Shown here: in pieces, positions 52,227 through 60,071 of the stretch
How the letters are laid out: every line of letters begins with the position of its first letter
How positions within the stretch are numbered: position 1 is the first letter of the stretch
Position numbers and translations under genes: made by a program
Notes under the pieces: model-generated
Databases searched by the model: none
Seen by the model: only the letters and a program-made list of their open reading frames with translations
Told to the model about the DNA's origin: nothing
From: JANNNX01 sp031398745
GTDB taxonomy: Bacteria > Actinomycetota > Acidimicrobiia > Acidimicrobiales > CADCSY01
Length of the DNA: 64,000 bases
Reading direction: 5' to 3'
NCBI GenBank assembly: GCA_031398745.1
Contig: JANNNX010000048.1
Coordinates: 17,948 to 81,947, forward strand

Positions 52227-52234
52227 CCCGCGCC

Positions 52235-52672
52235 GTGTCCGAGCCGCTGATTTCTCCGTCGCCGGTCACCCGCTCACCGAGGGCCTTCGACCGGGAATCG
52301 CTCGAGCATCTGGTCGCTCAGGCCGAGGTGGCAGTCGACCAGCTCCGCCGGCAGGTCGAGGTCGGCCGGCAGCGGTTGGACGCGGCGCGAGCTTCGCACC
52401 ACGTCCGGTTGCTCGAGGCCCGCTCCGGCGGTCTCGTGCTGGCTGCGCAACGAGCGATAGAGGAGGACGCGCGCCGCCACCACCGGATCGTCGCCGCGCT
52501 GGCCAGCACCGCCGAGTCCGAGTCCGAGTCGATCCTCCTGGCCGCCTGCCGCCAGGTCGAGGCGCTGGCCGAGGTCGTCGGTCGACGTGGCCCTGAAGCC
52601 GCCACGACGTCGACCTCGGAGCCCGTGTTCGATCTGACCGATCCGGTGTCGACGGAAGCCGTCGCCCTCTGA
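52235..52672 (+). CDS. Coiled-coil protein of unknown function, first gene of the Pho-type operon
   Basis: A 145-aa soluble protein. Residues about 18-100 are predicted to be largely helical and rich in Ala, Glu, Arg and Leu (FDRESLEHLVAQAEVAVDQL, then LRRQVEVGRQRLDAARASHH). The FDRESLEHLVAQAE segment recalls the DivIVA-type motif in which an aromatic-Asp pair precedes a coiled coil. It has no membrane segment or known domain. GTG 52235 follows the -10 by 8 nt, and the TGA overlaps the next ATG. A structural or adaptor role is inferred from shape only. Confidence 0.7.
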   Translation: MSEPLISPSPVTRSPRAFDRESLEHLVAQAEVAVDQLRRQVEVGRQRLDAARASHHVRLLEARSGGLVLAAQRAIEEDARRHHRIVAALASTAESESESILLAACRQVEALAEVVGRRGPEAATTSTSEPVFDLTDPVSTEAVAL

Positions 52673-53412
52673 TGGCCCGTCCAGCCGCCATGCTGCGGGC
52701 ACCCGAGGTCGTCGACGAGGCGGCCAGCTGGGCCCGTCTGGCTGACCTCGACCGCCAGATCGCCGAACTGCGGGCCGAGCTCGGCGCCATCGAGGCCGAG
52801 CTCGGGACCCTGGCCGGCGCGGCCGAGGACGGACCGGACAGGCTCGAGTTCGAGCCCGCCGCACTGGGGTCACTCGGCGCCGTCGAGTCATTTGTGGCCG
52901 ACCTCGTCGCCTCCGCCGAGTCCGAGTTGGCCGCGGATCGTGCCTGGGCCGAGCGGGCTGCCGCCGAGCGCATTGCCCACGCGGCGCAGACGGCCAACGA
53001 TTACCTGGCGGTTGCTCGGGCACGGGTTGGGGCGACGCTGATCGAGCTGTCGCAGGCTCCCGATCCCGAGTTGGTCGCCCGAGCCCAGTCGGCGGCCGAC
53101 CACCTCGCCGACGCCGTGGGCTCGGCAGCTGCTGAGCCCGTGTCGACCTCGAGGGGTCCCGAGACCGAGGCACCCACCTCCATGGTGCGAGGCGCGCCGC
53201 TGACCGACGGTCTCGGCATGCTCGACGCCGACGAGGAGGCCGCTTTCGACGCCTTCGTGCGCCGCAGCGAGGAGGCCAAGGCCATGGCCAGGGCGAAGGC
53301 TCCGCTGGCGCCCCGGGCCCCGATCTGGATGCGTCGGTACGTGACCGAGTTGGTGTCGTCGGTCGCCGGGCTCGTCGTCGCGATCGCGCTGACCTTGATG
53401 GTCGTCGGCTGA
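52672..53412 (+). CDS. Tail-anchored coiled-coil protein
   Basis: A 246-aa protein with a helical Ala/Glu-rich body: LADLDRQIAELRAELGAIEA at about 24-43 and a second helix at about 75-140. A linker and an acidic stretch follow, and then a single C-terminal membrane helix (about 224-245, LVSSVAGLVVAIALTLMVVG) ending at the last residue. There is no signal peptide, so the N-terminal body should be cytoplasmic. ATG 52672 overlaps the preceding stop. No family is recognised. Confidence 0.72.
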   Translation: MARPAAMLRAPEVVDEAASWARLADLDRQIAELRAELGAIEAELGTLAGAAEDGPDRLEFEPAALGSLGAVESFVADLVASAESELAADRAWAERAAAERIAHAAQTANDYLAVARARVGATLIELSQAPDPELVARAQSAADHLADAVGSAAAEPVSTSRGPETEAPTSMVRGAPLTDGLGMLDADEEAAFDAFVRRSEEAKAMARAKAPLAPRAPIWMRRYVTELVSSVAGLVVAIALTLMVVG

Positions 53413-53414
53413 GC

Positions 53415-54176
53415 GTGATGTCGGCTCTGATGTCGTCCCGCCCCTCGTCCCGAGCCGGCCGGTCCACCGTCGATGACAGCCCTGCGACGATCACGATCAT
53501 CGGCAACGACGGTTGGTGGATCTACCGGGTCCTGACGACCTTGCAGGGCGCCGGCTTCGACGCGTCGATCGACACGACCGGCGATGCTGCCTTCACCGAG
53601 CAGGGCGCTCGATCGGATGCCGCCATCGTGGCGCTCGATCTCACGCATCGGTCAGGGCCGGCCGTGTGCGCGGCCTGGCGGGCTCGATGGTCCTCACCCA
53701 TCCTCGCGGTGGCTCCGAACCGCTACGAGACGGTGGTGTTGGCCGCATTTGCCGCGGGAGCCGACCACGTCGTCGGCGCCGACATCACCGACCGAATGCT
53801 GCTGGCCCGGTTGGGGTCGCTCCTACGCCGATCTTCTCGCCGAACCGAGGTCGTTGGGCTCGACGGATCGCCCGGCGGCATCGTCGTCGACGAAGCGGGC
53901 CGGTTCGCGCTCGTTCAGGGAACCGAGGTCGCCCTGACCCAGCTGGAGGTCGACTTCCTGGTCTTGCTCCTGCGGCGGGCCGGTCGCGTCGTCATGCGGA
54001 CCGAGCTGGACGAGTTGACCGATCGAGCTCCCGGGAATTCGTCCGTGGACACCACCGTCCGGCGCCTGCGCCGGAAGCTCGAAGCCGCCGACCCTCGGCA
54101 CCGGATCACCGCAGTGCGCGGCGTGGGCTTCCGACTGGATGTCGTCGACGATCAGTTCGATGGGGTGCCCTCGTGA
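53415..54176 (+). CDS. Atypical OmpR/PhoB-family response regulator
   Basis: A 253-aa protein: a receiver-like domain at about 25-140 and a winged helix at about 150-246 (LTQLEVDFLVLLLRRAGRVV, then SSVDTTVRRLRRKLE and RGVGFRL). Receiver Asp75 is kept in VALDLTHRSG, but the acidic pair is reduced to Asn31-Asp32 and the conserved Lys is replaced (GADITD in place of TKPFD), so normal phosphorylation switching is doubtful. No histidine kinase is adjacent. The overlap with the next gene and a 2-nt gap to the previous one place it inside the operon. It could act on the PHO box upstream, but that is inference. Confidence 0.85.
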   Translation: MMSALMSSRPSSRAGRSTVDDSPATITIIGNDGWWIYRVLTTLQGAGFDASIDTTGDAAFTEQGARSDAAIVALDLTHRSGPAVCAAWRARWSSPILAVAPNRYETVVLAAFAAGADHVVGADITDRMLLARLGSLLRRSSRRTEVVGLDGSPGGIVVDEAGRFALVQGTEVALTQLEVDFLVLLLRRAGRVVMRTELDELTDRAPGNSSVDTTVRRLRRKLEAADPRHRITAVRGVGFRLDVVDDQFDGVPS

Positions 54177-55258
54177 ACCTGCCCGACGACGTGCGGATGC
54201 CCGACGTGCCGCAGGCACTGCCCGTGGTCAGCGCGGCCGACCTCCCTCGGGTTCGGGCTTGGGCCGACCGACAACGCCAGCAGTTGGTCGAGCTCCGCTC
54301 CATCCTCCGGGATCTGGAGAGCGACCCTGGTCCGGCCGGATCGCCCGCCGGTGACCCGGTCGATCCGAAGGATCGCGCCGCCATCGAGGCGGCAGTCGAT
54401 TCCGTGCTCGAGGACGCGATGGTTCGGCTCGACTCCGAGTTGGAGCGAGCCCGTGACCGAGCAACCCACCTCGTGGCGGATGCCATCGGCGCCGCCATGG
54501 TGGAGTTGGCGTCGGCGGAGATCGATCCTGCGTCGATACTGCGCATCGACCTCACTTCGCTGACCGAACGGACCTCGTTGCGCCGACCTCGGCACGCCGC
54601 TGAGTTCTCGCGAGCAGTCCAGGACAACCGGAACGGGCGAACCCCGGTGGAAGTGGAGTCGGTCGTGCTCGATCCGTCGTGCCCTCCTCCCGGCCCGGGC
54701 GACGAGGGAGGTGCACCCTCGGACTTCTCCGACTTCTGGGTGGAGGTGCCGTCAGACCAGTCGGTGCTCGAACGGATCCGGCGTCGCCGCCCGAAGGCGG
54801 AGATGGACATGAACGGCGAGGAGCGCGAGAACGAGATGACTGACTCCGAGATTCCCGGGGTGTCCTGGCAGCTCGCCTACGACCGCCCGGCCGTCGACCG
54901 GTTCCTCGCGGAAGCCGAAGCCGAGCGGGTTCGGTTGACCGAAGCCATCGCCGAGGCGCGGTCCCGAGCCGATGCCGCGCGCACTCGATCGGGAACCCTC
55001 GACGAGGACGCCCAGGCCGAGCTCGGTGCCCTGGTCCTGGCCGCTCAGGCCGAGTTGGCCGCCATCGAGCGCGAGCATCGCGAGCTGATCGACTCGATCC
55101 GGGCCACGGCCCAGGCCGAAGCCGACTGGATCCTGGCCTCGGCCCGAGCCGAGGCCGAGGCGATCCGACGTTCGGGGGCGACGGCCGAGGCCGGGCCCTC
55201 GCCGTCACCCGGGGTCGAGGAGGCGCGGCCGGCGCCGGAGGTGTCCGATGGTCGCTGA
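54173..55258 (+). CDS. Large coiled-coil protein with a DivIVA-like C-terminal part
   Basis: A 361-aa soluble protein with two helical regions. The first (about 18-125) includes ADLPRVRAWADRQRQQLVEL. A proline-rich linker with acidic patches follows. The second (about 225-345) opens with LAYDRPAVDRFLAEAEAERV, resembling the YD-x-x-x-VD-x-FL pattern of DivIVA, and continues as a long Ala/Glu coiled coil. GTG 54173 overlaps the response-regulator stop; the frame is open upstream as a shadow. DivIVA proteins mark curved membrane and poles, so a scaffold role is possible. Confidence 0.72.
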   Translation: MNLPDDVRMPDVPQALPVVSAADLPRVRAWADRQRQQLVELRSILRDLESDPGPAGSPAGDPVDPKDRAAIEAAVDSVLEDAMVRLDSELERARDRATHLVADAIGAAMVELASAEIDPASILRIDLTSLTERTSLRRPRHAAEFSRAVQDNRNGRTPVEVESVVLDPSCPPPGPGDEGGAPSDFSDFWVEVPSDQSVLERIRRRRPKAEMDMNGEERENEMTDSEIPGVSWQLAYDRPAVDRFLAEAEAERVRLTEAIAEARSRADAARTRSGTLDEDAQAELGALVLAAQAELAAIEREHRELIDSIRATAQAEADWILASARAEAEAIRRSGATAEAGPSPSPGVEEARPAPEVSDGR

Positions 55259-56126
55259 GCGGGCCGCGTCGACGATGTTCGCTCCCGTCATCGATGACAG
55301 CGTCGGGCTCCCGGTGCTCGCCCCCCGGGCCTTCGCGCCGGCTGACGTGGTGGATCCACAGTTGCGGGCGGCCCGGGCCGAGCTGGCCCGACTTCACCTC
55401 GAGTTGCGAGGCGCCCTCCGTGTGGCCGATCAGGCCCGGGCTGCTCCCCCCAAGGCCGATGTCGGCCCGGTCGCAGAGTTGCTGGCCGCCAACCTGCGCC
55501 AGAACACCGAGCGCCGCCAGCGGGAGTTCGACGAGGAGGTGGCCGGGGCCCGAGCCGAGGCCGCATCGTTGGTCGATGCCGCCCGCACCGAGGCCGACCG
55601 GGAGGTCTCGACGGCCCGCGACGAAGCCCTGCATGCGCTGCTCGGCGCCCCGACCGTGGCGCCAACCCCACCGCCGGCACCGCCCGCGCTGCGCATCGTC
55701 GAGGACCACGTCGCGGCTGCGCCGCCGGCCCTGGTTCCCGAGCCCGAGCCCGAGCCGATCAGCGTTGTCGGGGCCGACGAGCCGCCGAGGGTCACGCCCA
55801 CGGTGTCGGCGCCGCTCGCCGGTTCGACGTGGGCTCCCCCGATGCTCGACCCGAGTTCGACCTTGGCCCAGCAGCTCGCCGCCGCGGGGGTCACCACCAC
55901 CGGCGTGGTGCCCATCATCGTGCTGCCCGGTGCCGGGGCGCCGCCAGGCGTTCCCGCGGGGTTCCCGACCCCGTACCCGCCGCCGAGCGAGCCAAGCGCT
56001 CTTCCCCACGCGCCGGCGGCGAGCGACGCTCGACCCCTCTGGCGGCGCTTTCTCTACCTCGACGTGATTCTTCCCGCCGTCGCCGTGCTCATCGTGCTCG
56101 TCGTCCTCGTGGCGTGGATGGGCTGA
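55248..56126 (+). CDS. Coiled-coil protein with Pro-rich linker and C-terminal membrane anchor
   Basis: A 292-aa protein: a coiled coil at about 38-130 (ARAELARLHLELRGALRVAD and TERRQREFDEEVAGARAEAA), a long Pro/Ala/Glu-rich disordered stretch at about 135-260 and a single C-terminal membrane helix at about 270-291 (LPAVAVLIVLVVLVAWMG). There is no signal peptide. ATG 55248 overlaps the preceding gene by 11 nt, and its stop overlaps the pstC ATG. It is the second tail-anchored coiled-coil protein of the operon. Confidence 0.72.
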   Translation: MVAERAASTMFAPVIDDSVGLPVLAPRAFAPADVVDPQLRAARAELARLHLELRGALRVADQARAAPPKADVGPVAELLAANLRQNTERRQREFDEEVAGARAEAASLVDAARTEADREVSTARDEALHALLGAPTVAPTPPPAPPALRIVEDHVAAAPPALVPEPEPEPISVVGADEPPRVTPTVSAPLAGSTWAPPMLDPSSTLAQQLAAAGVTTTGVVPIIVLPGAGAPPGVPAGFPTPYPPPSEPSALPHAPAASDARPLWRRFLYLDVILPAVAVLIVLVVLVAWMG

Positions 56127-57148
56127 TGGCTGCCATCACCACGGTCCACGACCCGACGGGGTTCGAGCCCGAAACGTCTCGACGTGACCTGTCGGCTCGC
56201 CGAGGCCGGGGCGATCGGATCTTCTACGGCGGCGCCTTTGGCGCCGGGATCATCGTGCTCTCCATCATGGTGGCCGTCGGTCTGTTCCTCTCTCTGGAAG
56301 CGACCGAGGCGCTGCGCAAGACCGGCATCAGCTTCCTCACCACCGCCGAATGGCAGCCCGACCGCGGCGTGTTCGGGATCGCTGCCGTCCTCACCGGCAC
56401 GGTGATGATCGCCCTCGTCGCCGTCTCGGTGGCCATGCCGATCTCCATGGGCACGGCACTGTTCATCACCGAGGTCGCCCCCCCCGCCCTGCGCTCGTGG
56501 TTGGTGTCGGCCGTCGACCTGATGGCCGCCGTGCCCAGCGTGGTGTATGGCCTCTGGGGTCTCTACTTCTTCCAGGGCCAGGTCATCGGTGTGTCCCGTT
56601 GGATCTCGTCGTGGTTCGGCTGGATCCCGATCTTCGCCGTGTCCGGCGCCGACTCGAACAACCCGATCGCCGACTCGACCGTGTTCACGGCCTCGACCTT
56701 CATCGCCGGGCTGGTGGTGGCGCTCATGGTCATGCCCATTCAGTGCTCGATCATGCGGGAGGTGTTCTCCCAGGTCCCCTTGGGTGAACGGGAGGGGGCC
56801 TTCGCGCTGGGAGCGACCCGCTGGGGCATGATCCGAGCGGTCGCCCTGCCCTTCGGTCGGGGCGGGATCATCGGTGGGACGATGCTCGGTCTGGGCCGGG
56901 CGCTGGGCGAGACGATCGCCGTTCTGCTCATCATCTCCCCCCGCTTCGACATCAACTTCAACATCCTCGAAGCGGGCTCCAACTCGGTGTCCAGCCTGAT
57001 CGCCCTGCGCTACAGCGAGTCGTCGGGCTTCGGACTCTCCGCTCTCATGGCCGCGGGGTTGGCCCTGTTCGCCATGACGCTGGTGGTCAACTTCACCGCG
57101 TCGGCGTTCATCGCCCGCTCGCGCTCGGGCGCGTCGAGCGAGGCATGA
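56126..57148 (+). CDS. pstC: Phosphate ABC transporter permease PstC
   Basis: PstC (340 aa), one of the two membrane subunits of the high-affinity phosphate importer. The membrane segments are spread from about residue 32 to 330, and the cytoplasmic EAA loop appears as EREGAFALGATRWGMIRAVALP followed by GRALGETIAVLLII, the PstC signature. ATG 56126 overlaps the preceding coiled-coil gene. In most operons pstS comes first; here it comes third in the pst group. Confidence 0.94.
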   Translation: MAAITTVHDPTGFEPETSRRDLSARRGRGDRIFYGGAFGAGIIVLSIMVAVGLFLSLEATEALRKTGISFLTTAEWQPDRGVFGIAAVLTGTVMIALVAVSVAMPISMGTALFITEVAPPALRSWLVSAVDLMAAVPSVVYGLWGLYFFQGQVIGVSRWISSWFGWIPIFAVSGADSNNPIADSTVFTASTFIAGLVVALMVMPIQCSIMREVFSQVPLGEREGAFALGATRWGMIRAVALPFGRGGIIGGTMLGLGRALGETIAVLLIISPRFDINFNILEAGSNSVSSLIALRYSESSGFGLSALMAAGLALFAMTLVVNFTASAFIARSRSGASSEA

Positions 57149-58374
57149 CCATGGCGGAGCGCGGTGACCTGTCGGTCCATGACGCGCCGGACTGGGCCGT
57201 CGACCGACCCGCCACGGTCCTGCCCGGGATCGTGGCCACCCGACAGGCGCCGCATTCGCTGCGTCCCCTGATCGGATTCACCCGCGACGACCTGCTGGTG
57301 CTGGGCGGCGCGTTGCTCAGCTCGACCTGCATCGGGCTGTTGCTCTTCGGTCGGGTCACGCCGCTGAGAGGCGCGGTCGGCTTCGTGATCGTGACCTTCG
57401 TGATCTTCCTCGGCGTCTACGGCCTGTTGGTGTCGGTCACCGAGCGTCGCCCGGCCGTGGTCAACCGACTGATGTCCGCGCTCATGGCCTCGGCCGCGCT
57501 CATCGCGGGCGCCGCGCTCACCTCGGTGATCCTCTTCACGTTGTGGCGGGGCAAGGAAGCGTTGGTCAAGACCAACTTCTACGTCCAGGACATGTCCGCG
57601 GCTGGACCGTCCGACCCGCTCAGCTCCGGCGGCATCGGCCACGCCATCGTCGGCACGCTGATCATCATCTCCATCGCCTTGGTGTTGACCGTCCCGTTGG
57701 GAATCGCATGTGCGGTCTTCCTCAACGAGACCCGCCATCCGGCCGCCCGGTTCGTGCGAACGGTCGTCGACGCCATGACTGCGCTGCCGTCGATCCTGGC
57801 CGGGCTCTTCATCTTTGCCACCTGGATCCTCATTCTTGGCTTCCAGCGCTCGGCCCTGGCCGCGTCGTTCGCGGTCAGCATCATGATGCTGCCGATCACC
57901 ATCCGGTCGGCCGACGTGGTGCTGCGCCTGGTCCCCGGCAATCTGCGGGAGGCGGCGGCCGCGTTGGGTGCGTCGCAGTGGCGGGCGGTGTGGTACGTCG
58001 TATTGCCCACGGCCCGCCCCGGTCTGGCCACGGCCGTCATCCTCGGCGTGGCCCGAGGGATCGGCGAAACCGCGCCGGTGCTGCTGACCTCGGGCTACAC
58101 CGCGTCGCTCAACCTCAACCCGACCAAGAACCCCACCGTCTCGCTGCCGCTCGCCGCCTACGAGTTCGTCCGATCGCCGCAGCCCACGTTGATCCAACGT
58201 GGCTTCGCCACCGCCGCAGTGTTGATGGTGCTGGTCCTGGTGCTGTTCATCATTGCCCGCATCCTCGGCGGCCGGCCGGCCGGCACCCTGACCCGTCGCC
58301 AGGCCCGTCGTACGGCATCCCGATCGGCCAAGGATCTGGCCCGCTTCGAGGCCCACGTTGCGGGGGTGCGGTGA
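57145..58374 (+). CDS. pstA: Phosphate ABC transporter permease PstA
   Basis: PstA (409 aa), longer than the common 280-300 aa because of about 50 N-terminal residues and extra hydrophobic segments before the permease core. The core shows GTLIIISIALVLTVPLGIAC, the TALPSILAGLFIF helix and the REAAAALGASQWRAVWYVVLP loop with GIGETAPVLLTSG. ATG 57145 overlaps the pstC stop by 4 nt. No pstB ATPase or phoU is visible in the window, so they must lie beyond 64000 or elsewhere. Confidence 0.93.
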   Translation: MTMAERGDLSVHDAPDWAVDRPATVLPGIVATRQAPHSLRPLIGFTRDDLLVLGGALLSSTCIGLLLFGRVTPLRGAVGFVIVTFVIFLGVYGLLVSVTERRPAVVNRLMSALMASAALIAGAALTSVILFTLWRGKEALVKTNFYVQDMSAAGPSDPLSSGGIGHAIVGTLIIISIALVLTVPLGIACAVFLNETRHPAARFVRTVVDAMTALPSILAGLFIFATWILILGFQRSALAASFAVSIMMLPITIRSADVVLRLVPGNLREAAAALGASQWRAVWYVVLPTARPGLATAVILGVARGIGETAPVLLTSGYTASLNLNPTKNPTVSLPLAAYEFVRSPQPTLIQRGFATAAVLMVLVLVLFIIARILGGRPAGTLTRRQARRTASRSAKDLARFEAHVAGVR

Positions 58375-60071
58375 TGCGACGGATCTGTCGTCAGACCACC
58401 CGCACCGCGTTGCTCGGCTTCGTTGCTGCGCTCGCTTTGCTGAGCACCCTCGCCACTCCCGCCCCGGCCGAGAGCTACCAGCGCATCTCCGGCGAGGGTT
58501 CGTCGTGGGCGGCCGGTGCCATCGACGCCATGCGGGTCAACGTCAAGCAGTTCGGCATCACCGTGGACTACAACGCCAGTGGCTCGAGCGCCGGGCGCAA
58601 GAACTTCCTGAACGGCACGGTCGACTTCGCCGCCTCGGACATCCCCTTCCAGTTCGCCCCCGAGGACGGCTCGGCCCCGGAGAACCCGGCGCCGGGGAGT
58701 TACGCCTACATCCCGGTGACCGCCGGGGGCACGGCGTTCATGTACAACCTCAAGATCAACGGGCAGCGGGTCACGAACCTGCGCCTCTCCGGTGAGAACG
58801 TGGCCAAGATCTTCACCGGGGTCATCACGTCGTGGGACGACCCCGCGCTGGTGGCCGACAACCCGGGCCTGACCCTGCCCAGTCGCAAGATCGTCCCGGT
58901 CGTCCGCTCCGACGGGTCGGGTTCCACCGCTCAGTTCACGAACTGGATGATCAAGACCCAGGGCGGCATCTGGGACGACTACTGCCAGCGGTCCGGTCGG
59001 GCTCCGGCCTGCGGCTACACGTCGTACTACCCGACCGTCTCCGGCATGATCGCCCAGTCCGGCGACCTCGGTGTCGCCGGCTACGTGTCGCAGGGCTTCG
59101 CCGAGGGCGCCATCGGCTACGTGAACTACTCCTATGCCATCGGGACCCAGTTCCCGGTGGCCAAGGTGCTCAACTCGGCCGGCTACTACACCGAGCCCAC
59201 TCCGGACAACGTGGCCGTGTCGCTGCTCAAGGCACGAATCAACGACGATGCGTCGTCCGACGAGTACCTCACCCAGATCCTCGACGACGTCTACACCGAC
59301 CAGGACAGTCGCAGCTACCAGCTGTCGTCGTACTCGTACCTGATCATCCCGACCAAGGAGCAAGGGCAGTTCAACGAAGCGAAGGGCAAGACGCTCGGCG
59401 CCTTCAGCTACTACGCCATGTGTCAGGCCCAGCAGCAGTCGGCGTCACTCGGGTACTCGCCCATGCCCATCAACCTGGTCGAGGCCAGCTTCAACCAGAT
59501 CCGGAGGATCCCGGGCGTGGTCGTGCAGGACATCAACGTCCAGAGCTGCGACAACCCGACCTTCTCGCCGGACGGTACGAACGTGTTGGCCCAGAACGCG
59601 CCGCTCCCCCAGGAATGCGACCGACAAGGCCCCAACCAATGCGCGACGGGCACCGGGGGCCAGCAGGAGACCGAGACCCCGGTGTTGGCCAGCGCCAGCG
59701 GCGGCGGTGATGGCGGCGGCGGCGGCGGTGGTGGTGACGGTGGTGGTGGTGGTGACGGCGGCGGTGGGTCCGGTAGTGGGACGGCGGGGACGGGGAGCTC
59801 GAGTTCAGGCGGGAGCACGTCCAGTGGCGCGACGGGGTCGAGCTCGGCCACGGTTTGTGACCCCGAGACCGGGAGCTGTAACTCGAGTTCGAGCGGCTCG
59901 GGTTCGTCCTCCAGCGGTGGGGTGGCCATCAACGCGGTGCCCACCGTGCTGCGCGGGGCGAGTGGATGGTCGATGACCCAGACGCTCACCGTCCTCATTG
60001 GTCTGCTCCTGGTTGCCCTGATCGTCGTGCCGGCCCTGCTCTGGCGAGCGGGCGGAAGGCAACCGTCATGA
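58374..60071 (+). CDS. pstS: Phosphate-binding protein PstS with C-terminal membrane anchor
   Basis: A 565-aa periplasmic-type phosphate-binding protein. A signal peptide (hydrophobic about 12-30, AxA site near 32) lacks a lipobox Cys. The domain has GEGSSWAAGAIDAM, YNASGSSAGRKNFLNGTVDF, GGTAFMYNL and IVPVVRSDGSGSTAQFTNWM, the PstS phosphate-site segments. After about residue 435 come a Gly/Asp-rich run (about 440-465), a Ser/Gly/Thr-rich linker and a membrane helix (about 538-557) with a short basic tail. It is therefore held by its C-terminus rather than by lipid, which is unusual for PstS. ATG 58374 overlaps the pstA stop. Confidence 0.92.
   Translation: MRRICRQTTRTALLGFVAALALLSTLATPAPAESYQRISGEGSSWAAGAIDAMRVNVKQFGITVDYNASGSSAGRKNFLNGTVDFAASDIPFQFAPEDGSAPENPAPGSYAYIPVTAGGTAFMYNLKINGQRVTNLRLSGENVAKIFTGVITSWDDPALVADNPGLTLPSRKIVPVVRSDGSGSTAQFTNWMIKTQGGIWDDYCQRSGRAPACGYTSYYPTVSGMIAQSGDLGVAGYVSQGFAEGAIGYVNYSYAIGTQFPVAKVLNSAGYYTEPTPDNVAVSLLKARINDDASSDEYLTQILDDVYTDQDSRSYQLSSYSYLIIPTKEQGQFNEAKGKTLGAFSYYAMCQAQQQSASLGYSPMPINLVEASFNQIRRIPGVVVQDINVQSCDNPTFSPDGTNVLAQNAPLPQECDRQGPNQCATGTGGQQETETPVLASASGGGDGGGGGGGGDGGGGGDGGGGSGSGTAGTGSSSSGGSTSSGATGSSSATVCDPETGSCNSSSSGSGSSSSGGVAINAVPTVLRGASGWSMTQTLTVLIGLLLVALIVVPALLWRAGGRQPS

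Noticed and set aside
52020..52250. 77-codon frame in the gap between sucD and the Pho-type operon
   Set aside because: No family similarity, it overlaps the PHO box and promoter, and it has no ribosome-binding site.
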